Notes under the pieces: model-generated
Database searches by the model: none
Told to the model about the DNA's origin: nothing
The model's input: the letters and a program-made list of their open reading frames with translations, nothing else
Translations under genes and position numbers: made by a program
Shown here: in pieces, positions 1-6,207 of the stretch
Position numbering within the stretch: the first letter of the stretch is position 1
How the letters are laid out: the number at the start of each line of letters is the position of its first letter
From: an uncultured Clostridia bacterium
GTDB lineage: Bacteria > Bacillota > Clostridia > Oscillospirales > Acutalibacteraceae
DNA: 40,200 nt
Direction: 5' to 3'
NCBI GenBank assembly: GCA_946183545.1
Contig: CAMHCD010000002.1
Location: 1 to 40,200, forward strand

Positions 1-404
1 TGCTGTTCAAACTGATTCTGCTGTTGAACCTGCTGTACAAATTGATTCTGCTGCTCAGGCTGCCAAAGGTTGGGGAGGGGATCATTTTGAATAGTCTCGA
101 ACTTCGTGGCTCCGCCTTGATTGTTTGAGAAAACATTAGACCGCGGATAACTCCGACATTCGTTAATGGTCATCTGAATAATCATATTCTCAAAATTGAC
201 GGGATTATCCAAAGTTTTGATTTGAACCTTGACCTTATCGAACACACTGCGCAGAATGGTTTCGGATTTGGAACGGTCGCCGATTTCCTGATCAATTATA
301 TCACAAAGTTTTTTGTGAAAGGCGTCGTATAGTCTGTCGAGTGATTTCTTTTTGCCTTTTTTGGCTTCAACAATTAAAGAAAGCTCATATTCGGTCATTG
401 GCAT
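1..404 (-). CDS. Sigma-70 region 2-like, Gln-rich protein, 5' part only (runs off left edge)
   Basis: This reading frame is absent from the ORF track because its end lies outside the window. It is open for all 134 visible codons. The first about 85 residues are helical and follow the pattern of sigma-70/ECF region 2: an LIVEAKKG start, then SLDRLYDAFHKKL, then MTINECRSY where ECF factors have the YRIARN-type helix. The acidic DAED stretch is not conserved, so this is a diverged member or only a look-alike. A Gln-rich stretch follows (QQNQF repeated) up to the edge. Three in-frame ATGs lie close together; the one at 404 sits 8 bases after GGGAG and is preferred over the one at 410. It is the last visible gene of the minus-strand run, 65 bases after the ABC ATPase. 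Coding status is solid; the sigma relationship is inferred, and DNA binding cannot be judged because region 4 would lie outside. Confidence 0.6.
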   Translation of the reverse strand, partial: MPMTEYELSLIVEAKKGKKKSLDRLYDAFHKKLCDIIDQEIGDRSKSETILRSVFDKVKVQIKTLDNPVNFENMIIQMTINECRSYPRSNVFSNNQGGATKFETIQNDPLPNLWQPEQQNQFVQQVQQQNQFEQ

Positions 405-424
405 AATCATTTCTCCCTTTGGTA

Positions 425-465
425 GGCGGCTTCGCCCATGCTTTTGTTTGCATAGGCGAGCTGCC
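425..465 (-). other. Intercistronic stem-loop
   Basis: There is a long imperfect inverted repeat of about 15 pairs with one mismatch and one bulge, around an 8-base loop (TTTTGTTT on the plus strand). It lies between the MacB-like ATPase gene and the sigma-like gene. No T-run follows it on the minus strand; the next bases are the ribosome binding site of the downstream gene. I therefore read it as an mRNA processing, stability or partial attenuation element rather than a full terminator. Confidence 0.5.
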
Positions 466-475
466 TGCGGTCATT

Positions 476-1156
476 TTATACGTTAGTGTATTTTGAGAAC
501 GGCTGCAGATCCAGACGGACATCAGCCATTTCGGCGATTTGCGGCGAGTGAGTTACAATTATTACGCAGCGGTTAAGCTGATGCGCTAAATGAATGAAAA
601 CATTCATAATATCGATACTGGTGTCAATGTCCAGATTACCGGTAGGCTCGTCAGCCAGTATAACGCCGGGTTGGAAGCTGAGTGCGCGTGCAATCGCGAT
701 ACGCTGTTGCTGACCGCCGGAAATTTTCAAAATACGTCTGTTGCCGATCACTTCCGGGTCTAAGCCAACCTCGCGGATCAGCGAATCAACATATTGTTTT
801 TTGTTTTTATAGCTTCCTAAATCTGCGAGCTTGCGTCCCGAGATATCAAGAGAAAGCATAATGTTTTCCCTTACGGTAAACTTAGGCAGCAGGTTGTACT
901 CCTGAAATATTACGCCAACGTATCTGCTGCGGTAAGCATAACGGTCGCTCTCGTCTATGGGATAACCGTTATATGCAATATAGCCTGATGTGGGATCCAT
1001 GATTCCCGACAGCATAGAAAGCAGGGTGGTTTTGCCCGAACCCGACTTACCTGTAATGGCGTAAACTTTGCCTTTTTCAAATTCGTAGTCAAGATTCTGA
1101 ATAACAGGATTGTTCGGATATGCGAACGAAACATTTTTTAAACCTATTACGCCCAT
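476..1156 (-). CDS. MacB/LolD-type ABC transporter ATP-binding protein
   Basis: This 226-residue cytoplasmic ATPase powers the FtsX-like permease encoded just upstream. Walker A is GKSGSGKTT near residue 37, the Q-loop is in VIFQEYNLLP, the signature is ISGGQQQR (Ile in place of the usual Leu), and Walker B is ILADEPTGNLD followed by an H-loop in VTHSPQ. The ADEPTGNLD form and the length are typical of the MacB/LolD/FtsE group, whose members drive mechanical work or efflux at the membrane rather than classical import. The gene follows the permease by 10 bases and has a strong AGGAGG site. Substrate or partner is unknown. Confidence 0.93.
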   Translation of the reverse strand: MGVIGLKNVSFAYPNNPVIQNLDYEFEKGKVYAITGKSGSGKTTLLSMLSGIMDPTSGYIAYNGYPIDESDRYAYRSRYVGVIFQEYNLLPKFTVRENIMLSLDISGRKLADLGSYKNKKQYVDSLIREVGLDPEVIGNRRILKISGGQQQRIAIARALSFQPGVILADEPTGNLDIDTSIDIMNVFIHLAHQLNRCVIIVTHSPQIAEMADVRLDLQPFSKYTNV

Positions 1157-1166
1157 AATTATCCTC

Positions 1167-2891
1167 CTAATCTCTGTTAGCTAGTATTTGTTTTGGATCG
1201 TACCGTAGGATAAACGCAATTGACGTAAAGCCTGACACAATGGCAAGTCCGACGCCGATTGCAAGCATCTTCAATATAACGAAGATATCGACCGAGAAGC
1301 CAACCTGTGTTACATAACTGACCTCTCCGGTGACCTCACCGTCCTCGGGACGCTCCATGTTTCCGCCGCCTCCGCCGGGCATACCCGGGGTTTGGATCTT
1401 GTTGTTGTCCTCGGTCGTTTGCTGCGCTACCTGTGCTGACAAAAGGGTGTTGGTAATAGGTACCGACACAGCAGCTCCGGCGATTGCGCCTATAAGGATC
1501 GCAACCAGTGTTACTGTCAGTACTTCTATCATAAACATCATGCTCAGCTTGAGCTTTTTAAGACCCATAGCGGCAAGAGCGCCGATTTCATACTTGCGGT
1601 CACGAATGCTGATGACTGAAATGACGATCAGCACGATAGCGCCGATGGCAAGCATCAGATACAGGAAAGTAGTTGCAAAGGATTTGAGGTTCTCCAAGGG
1701 CTTTAATCCTGCCTTAAAAGTGGCAATATCGTTTGATGTGACGATGTATAAGTCCTCGTCCAAGCCGTCTGCCTTTGCTTTGTTCTTTACTTCATCCTTA
1801 AACTGATTGTAATCCTCAACGGACTGCAGAACAAAAGTGCCGGTGAACTGGCTGTTGAGCACTGTTTCATCTTCGTCGGAGGATGAGCTGTCTGAACTGC
1901 CCGAAGATGTTGAAGCTGTTGTTGCTTCGGTGGCTGCCGTTGTTGCGGCGGAATCCTTTGAGCCGGAGCTCGACGAGCTTGAAGTGCTTGAAGTGCCGTT
2001 GTTGGTTTCGTCTGATTTTGTCTCGATATCCTTAACGACCGCGTAGCTTGTAATAATGGTGTTGGAAGGATCCGATCCGCCTGCTGTAGTATTAGAGGAA
2101 GAGTTCTTGTAAATGCCGACGACCTCTAATTCATATGTTTCATCCTCATTTTTGGGATTCTTCAGCTTGATCTTGTCTCCTACCTTTAAGCTGTTTCGGG
2201 TAGCAAGGTTATCCTCGACCAGACAAACATAGTCCGAAGTGTTATCTTTAAACATTTCGCCGTCTGTCAGCTTGCAGACGCTTTCGTCATCTTCGCCGAA
2301 GTCCTCCATAGCCTTATATGCGCTGTATCCGATCAGTGAAAAATCGCCGGCTTTTTCCATCTGCTGCGGTTCCTGCTGAGGGGTCGCGGGCATGGTGGGT
2401 GCTTCGATCTCTTTTCCGGATGGATCGGTCATTTTGGTAGCCTCAACAGTCGTGGCTTCCGTGGCTGTAGAGGAGGAAGTCAGGTCATACTTCTCAATGT
2501 TATCGCCGTCGATCGAGATGGATGCATTATAGTAATAATCCTTAATCAGCGGCTCGTTGCTGTCCTTCTTTTTGAGCTCGTTATACTTTTCCATGTCGTC
2601 AAGAGTAAGGGTATATTCCTTAGTCAGCGACATCATTTCGGGCATAAGCTCGTTCATATCTTCAGAGCCCTTGTTTTCCTTTGCCTTTTCATAAACATAG
2701 CCGCGGTCAATATTGATCTGTGCGGAAATATTCATGTTTTTAAGGCTTTGGGTAGCTGCGGTTTCTGCTGCTTTCTGAATGGACATTGCTACGCAGGCTG
2801 CAGTCGCAATTATGAATACGATCATGCCGATCAGCATATTCCTGCCTAAAGAACGGGAAATGCTTTTTAATGCGTATTTTAATATGAACAT
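1167..2891 (-). CDS. FtsX/MacB-type ABC permease with large Ser/Thr-rich extracytoplasmic domain
   Basis: This 574-residue membrane protein has one N-terminal transmembrane helix (about 19-40), a long extracytoplasmic region of about 360 residues, then three helices (about 400-428, 450-480 and near the C-terminus). That is the MacB/FtsX layout. The cytoplasmic motif RDRKYEIGALAAMG after the second helix is the coupling segment typical of the family. The extracytoplasmic region contains two low-complexity linkers, one rich in Thr/Ala/Glu and one of about 50 residues that is nearly all Ser/Thr/Ala. A Gly/Pro/Met-rich stretch (TPGMPGGGGG) lies just before the last helix. It works with the ATPase encoded next. 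Such pairs can extrude peptides or lipoproteins or transmit force to envelope proteins; which applies here cannot be told. The start has an AAGGGGG site. Confidence 0.92.
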   Translation of the reverse strand: MFILKYALKSISRSLGRNMLIGMIVFIIATAACVAMSIQKAAETAATQSLKNMNISAQINIDRGYVYEKAKENKGSEDMNELMPEMMSLTKEYTLTLDDMEKYNELKKKDSNEPLIKDYYYNASISIDGDNIEKYDLTSSSTATEATTVEATKMTDPSGKEIEAPTMPATPQQEPQQMEKAGDFSLIGYSAYKAMEDFGEDDESVCKLTDGEMFKDNTSDYVCLVEDNLATRNSLKVGDKIKLKNPKNEDETYELEVVGIYKNSSSNTTAGGSDPSNTIITSYAVVKDIETKSDETNNGTSSTSSSSSSGSKDSAATTAATEATTASTSSGSSDSSSSDEDETVLNSQFTGTFVLQSVEDYNQFKDEVKNKAKADGLDEDLYIVTSNDIATFKAGLKPLENLKSFATTFLYLMLAIGAIVLIVISVISIRDRKYEIGALAAMGLKKLKLSMMFMIEVLTVTLVAILIGAIAGAAVSVPITNTLLSAQVAQQTTEDNNKIQTPGMPGGGGGNMERPEDGEVTGEVSYVTQVGFSVDIFVILKMLAIGVGLAIVSGFTSIAFILRYDPKQILANRD

Positions 2892-2902
2892 AGCAATCCC
2901 CC

Positions 2903-3048
2903 TTATCCGCCGTTCTGCGGAGGCCTTGTGGGAGGAGCAGGCGGTGTCTCACCGTTTGGTCCTGTAACATCGGGAGTGTTCTGTCCGGGAGGAGCCAGCT
3001 GATCACCCATGCTTTGGTCGGGCTGCTGCTGAGGTGAGGGCGGCCTCT
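2903..3048 (-). repeat. Direct repeat copy 1: proline-rich tail coding segment
   Basis: The end of the 79-residue gene aligns with the end of the next gene at an offset of 253 bases, stop codon to stop codon. Most differences fall at third codon positions, so the protein is more conserved than the DNA. This points to an older duplication held under selection, possibly with gene conversion. Confidence 0.85.
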
Positions 3049-3142
3049 TGTTGCCAAACGCGCCGAGCACAAAGAAGCCTATAGCCAACACAACAACAAC
3101 GATTATACTGATAATGATGATTCTCTTTTTGGTTTTAGACAT
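2903..3142 (-). CDS. Small single-pass membrane protein with proline-rich external tail
   Basis: This 79-residue protein has a short Lys/Arg-rich start, one very hydrophobic helix (about 8-29), and a tail of about 48 residues rich in Pro, Gln and Gly. The helix and tail match the C-terminus of the neighbouring PPM-like protein almost residue for residue (FFVLG, FGN, PDQSMGDQLAPPGQ, TGPNGETPPAPPTRPPQNGG). By the positive-inside rule the N-terminus should be cytoplasmic and the tail outside. It has a strong AAGGAGG site, 13 bases after the upstream gene and 11 before the permease gene. No known function. The context suggests a partner of the PPM-like protein or of the FtsX-type transporter, perhaps competing for the same docking site. 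Confidence 0.85.
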   Translation of the reverse strand: MSKTKKRIIIISIIVVVVLAIGFFVLGAFGNKRPPSPQQQPDQSMGDQLAPPGQNTPDVTGPNGETPPAPPTRPPQNGG

Positions 3143-3155
3143 TACTTATTCCTCC

Positions 3156-3301
3156 TTAACCGCCGTTCTGCGGTGGTCTTGTGGGCGGAGCAGGCGGTGT
3201 TTCTCCGTTGGGACCCGTAACATCCGGAATTCCCTGTCCGGGAGGAGCCAGCTGATCGCCCATGCTTTGATCGGGCTGCTGTTGCGGAGCGGGTGGTCTT
3301 C
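3156..3301 (-). repeat. Direct repeat copy 2: proline-rich tail coding segment
   Basis: Second copy of the tail-coding repeat, at the end of the PPM-like gene. It is collinear with the first copy without gaps from the stop codon through the tail, and similarity continues into the transmembrane helix. Confidence 0.85.
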
Positions 3302-4082
3302 GGTTACCGAACATACCGAGTACAAAGAAGCCGATGATAAGAACAAGAGCCGCAATGATCGCTATTAAAATGATTTTGTTCTTTTTCTTCTTGTTCGGTA
3401 AAGAGAGTGCTGCCGCCGCATACTCTATGTTCGGATTCATATTACCGATGTTGTCCCACAGGCTTCTGAGCCATATGTCGCATTTGACCTCTGCAAGTCT
3501 TTGCTTACCCTTTTGTGTTACGTGAGTCGCGCGTGACAGCGACTGGGTCAGTACGTTCTCCGGGAACGCGTCGGCAAATGATCTGGAGCATACCAAAAAT
3601 GTGTTTTCGCCCTTGGGGAAGGGGGTGGGCTCACTGATTTTAGGAGCGGAGTAGCGTGTGTTGCCAAGATAGATCGGTTCGTTTCCCGAGGTGCCCGTAA
3701 AAACTTCTGTGAGCACGCCGTCAACAAAGTGGAAGATCACATTATCGCCGGCAACAGCGTACATATACTTGTTTTTAAGGAAGAATACTGCGCCTGCGGA
3801 TACAAACGACGGATACTGCGGACTCTGATTAACAAGCACGCCGTTGTTTGCCAACTGAAAGATAGCGTTCATTGCGTCTGCGCTCAGGGCAGGGCGCTTC
3901 ATAAAGCTTTCAATCAGAATACGAATCACCTTGGATGGGGTGGAGTGACCGTCGGTCTTGGGAAGGTTAATGCCGTTTGCCAGACAGCATACGCCTTTTT
4001 GACCTTTCATTTCTACCTGAGAGTTCTCGGGATTAAGATAGTTGTTAGCGTGGTTGCTGATCTTCGCGAATCTTATATCCAT
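3156..4082 (-). CDS. PP2C/PPM-like pseudo-phosphatase domain with membrane anchor and proline-rich tail
   Basis: This 308-residue protein has an N-terminal domain (about 1-215) that follows the order of PPM-family Ser/Thr phosphatase motifs: GVCCLANGIN where active enzymes have VADGMG, MYAVAGDNVIFHFVDG where they have VGDSRAY, and FLVCSRSFADAF where they have LLCSDGLWD. Two of the three metal-binding acidic positions appear lost (ADG to ANG at N36, SDG to SRS near 166-168), while the GD at 112-113 is kept. I therefore infer a catalytically dead or altered domain. A Lys-rich stop precedes a transmembrane helix (about 237-258), then the proline-rich tail shared with the next gene. It likely links a cytoplasmic sensor or binding domain to an external tail. 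It overlaps the methyltransferase gene upstream by 38 bases. The PPM assignment rests on motif order only. Confidence 0.7.
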   Translation of the reverse strand: MDIRFAKISNHANNYLNPENSQVEMKGQKGVCCLANGINLPKTDGHSTPSKVIRILIESFMKRPALSADAMNAIFQLANNGVLVNQSPQYPSFVSAGAVFFLKNKYMYAVAGDNVIFHFVDGVLTEVFTGTSGNEPIYLGNTRYSAPKISEPTPFPKGENTFLVCSRSFADAFPENVLTQSLSRATHVTQKGKQRLAEVKCDIWLRSLWDNIGNMNPNIEYAAAALSLPNKKKKNKIILIAIIAALVLIIGFFVLGMFGNRRPPAPQQQPDQSMGDQLAPPGQGIPDVTGPNGETPPAPPTRPPQNGG

Positions 4083-6177
4083 GATTCTTCTCGCCTACTT
4101 TCTTTTTTTCTTCTAATTCAAATACTAAAACAAACCTCTGCGGAATCAACTGTTCTTTCTTGATCAGCTTAAATCCATAGAAGGAAAGCTGAGAAATGAT
4201 CAGCTCCGGCATGATTCCGGGTCCGTAATAAGACGGAGTGTCGCGGTCGGTCACATCGTTATCAACAATGATCAGCTGACCGCCTTTTTTAAGTCCTTTT
4301 TGTATGCTCGCAATAAAGTCGTCTTTAACAAACTCGATGTCAGTGATATATACCGCGTGGTACATGGAGCACATAAACACCTTGTCGCATGAGTTTTCTT
4401 TGAGCTTGCAGTCGTTCATCTTTGTAACGATCGTGCTGATATTGGAAACCTTGTAGGTGTCCTTCAAAGCGTCAAGATACTTCATGGCGTCTTTATTGAT
4501 CTCGGTTGCGTAAACCTTACCCTTGCTGCCTACGAGCTTGGAAAACTCATATGTAAAGTAACCGCCGCCGCAGCCGAGGTCGGCAATGGATTCGCCTTCC
4601 TTGATATCAAAAATCCGCATCATCTCGTCTGTTTTCTCCCACAGACAGCGGTTTGGATTATTAAATACAAAGTATTCGTTCCATTCATTCAGGGTGCCGA
4701 TGGGGAAGTCCTTGCCCTCATATTCAAAGGAGGTTTCGATGTCCGCGTCCTCATCCTCCTCATGTTCAAGGTAGAACTTTATGTACAGGTATTTTTTCAG
4801 CTTTTCATAATCGTTTCCGCCAAAGAAATCAAAATACATTTTGTCGCGGTAATCAGACGTCATCTGCTGCTTTACATCGTCGTCGGCAAGATAGTACTCG
4901 CAAAACCACATGAACGCGGTATAGTCATCGCCGATACGCTCCTTTGGCCACAGCTCGGCAAACATATCGTGAGCCTTTTGAACCATCTCACGGTCATTCT
5001 TCATAAAGCCTTCGTACATCATCTTGCCGCAAGCCTTGCCGCGAATTGAATATCCGGCTGTGGAGGTACCGATAATGCGGTAACGGATCAAAGAGCCCGC
5101 ATTGTTTACGTGAATGTTGCAGGGGTCGTCAATGCTGTTGGGGATCTCCTTGAAATTGGTGGGGATGTCTACCTTTTCATAAATCAGAACATACCGCTGA
5201 GGTGTAAACTGATAATCATCCACAAGCTTAAAGCCATAGTGATATAACTGCGAGGTAAGCAGCGCTTTGCTGATGTAGGGACCATGGTAGGGCAGCTCGG
5301 TGCTGTCTACCAAATCGTTGTCAACAATAATCAGCTTGCCGCCGTCAACAAGGGCGTTGCGGATACTGCCTACGAACTTATCGCGCTCAAAATCGGTAAA
5401 CGCAGCGTAAACGTTATGATAAAGCGAACAGATGAATACGGTGTCAACACGCGTATCCTTGTCAAGACCTATACCCTCAAACTGACTTACGACCACTTCA
5501 ACATTTTTGATATTGTTTTTCTTGATGTGGTCGCGAAGAAAGTCAAGGTGCATGGGATTGGTCTCAATGGCATAAACCTTTCCTTCTTCGCCTACGATAT
5601 CGCCGAACTTAAAGGAGAAGTAACCGGGACCGGAACCGACGTCGGCAACACGTTCGCCGGGCTGAATATTGAACTTTTGCATATTCTCTCTTGTTTTTTC
5701 CCAACGTTCGCGGTCAGGATTGTTAAAGAGAATAAAGTCCTCCAAAAAGCGCAGCTTCTTTTTTGTTTCAACGTCGTTTTTATCTACTTCAACAATATGA
5801 TATTTCAGTTGTAAATATTGCTTTAAATCGGCAAAGTTATCCTTTGAAAGCACGTCGTAAAAGCTTTTTACCAACGGTTGGTTCAACAAGTCTCTTTGTG
5901 CGTCCTCGGGAGAAGTCAGGAGCTTGCAGATCCACTCCAGCGCAGTGTATTCGCCGCCGAAGTTTTCATCGGGAATAATCTTTTCATAGATTTCAATTGC
6001 TTTGAGCAGGTCTTTTTTATTGCCCTTGTCAAAGTAATTGAGAATCAGTTTGCCCGCCTTGATGCCGCCTTTTGTAATGTCAAAGGAGTCAAGACTTCCG
6101 ACATGCACAAGACTGTCTTTAGCCGTTACCTTGATTTCGGTAGGCGTTTCATAAAGCGGATTACCTTCTTTGAACAT
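4045..6177 (-). CDS. Tandem-duplicated SAM-dependent methyltransferase protein (two class I modules)
   Basis: This 710-residue protein is built from two homologous halves of about 350 residues. Each half has a helical N-terminal part, then a class I Rossmann methyltransferase. The SAM-binding glycine motifs are VADVGSGPGYF (near residue 178) and IADLGCGGGYF (near 530). Other matching pairs are FNNPDRERWEKT/FNNPNRCLWEKT, GGKLIIVDND/GGQLIIVDND and PQRYVLIYE/PQRFVLVFE. Both glycine motifs are intact, so both halves may bind SAM. The track's GTG start at 6186 lies inside the AAGGGTGG site; ATG at 6177 is better spaced. It follows the radical SAM gene by 30 bases. In known pathways HemN-like radical SAM enzymes work with a methyltransferase on one substrate (for example in cyclopropane formation), so a joint pathway is a reasonable inference. 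Substrate unknown. Confidence 0.85.
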   Translation of the reverse strand: MFKEGNPLYETPTEIKVTAKDSLVHVGSLDSFDITKGGIKAGKLILNYFDKGNKKDLLKAIEIYEKIIPDENFGGEYTALEWICKLLTSPEDAQRDLLNQPLVKSFYDVLSKDNFADLKQYLQLKYHIVEVDKNDVETKKKLRFLEDFILFNNPDRERWEKTRENMQKFNIQPGERVADVGSGPGYFSFKFGDIVGEEGKVYAIETNPMHLDFLRDHIKKNNIKNVEVVVSQFEGIGLDKDTRVDTVFICSLYHNVYAAFTDFERDKFVGSIRNALVDGGKLIIVDNDLVDSTELPYHGPYISKALLTSQLYHYGFKLVDDYQFTPQRYVLIYEKVDIPTNFKEIPNSIDDPCNIHVNNAGSLIRYRIIGTSTAGYSIRGKACGKMMYEGFMKNDREMVQKAHDMFAELWPKERIGDDYTAFMWFCEYYLADDDVKQQMTSDYRDKMYFDFFGGNDYEKLKKYLYIKFYLEHEEDEDADIETSFEYEGKDFPIGTLNEWNEYFVFNNPNRCLWEKTDEMMRIFDIKEGESIADLGCGGGYFTYEFSKLVGSKGKVYATEINKDAMKYLDALKDTYKVSNISTIVTKMNDCKLKENSCDKVFMCSMYHAVYITDIEFVKDDFIASIQKGLKKGGQLIIVDNDVTDRDTPSYYGPGIMPELIISQLSFYGFKLIKKEQLIPQRFVLVFELEEKKKVGEKNHGYKIREDQQPR

Positions 6178-6207
6178 GTTAACCACCCTTAATGTTTATA
6201 TTCTTAA

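Noticed and set aside
1-60. Short tandem DNA repeat resembling a CRISPR or microsatellite
   Set aside because: The repeats encode Gln/Phe units in an open reading frame and have no spacer structure. They are a coding Gln-rich region.
1330-1806. Plus-strand ORF of 158 residues
   Set aside because: It lies fully inside the FtsX-like permease gene on the opposite strand, has no binding site of note and no recognisable domain. Shadow of the real gene.
2740-3072. Minus-strand ORF of 110 residues overlapping the permease start
   Set aside because: It reads the proline-tail repeat in the wrong frame. The 79-residue frame has the binding site and the signal-like helix.
5284-5814. Plus-strand ORF of 176 residues
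   Set aside because: It is antisense to the first methyltransferase module, whose motifs are clear. Shadow ORF.
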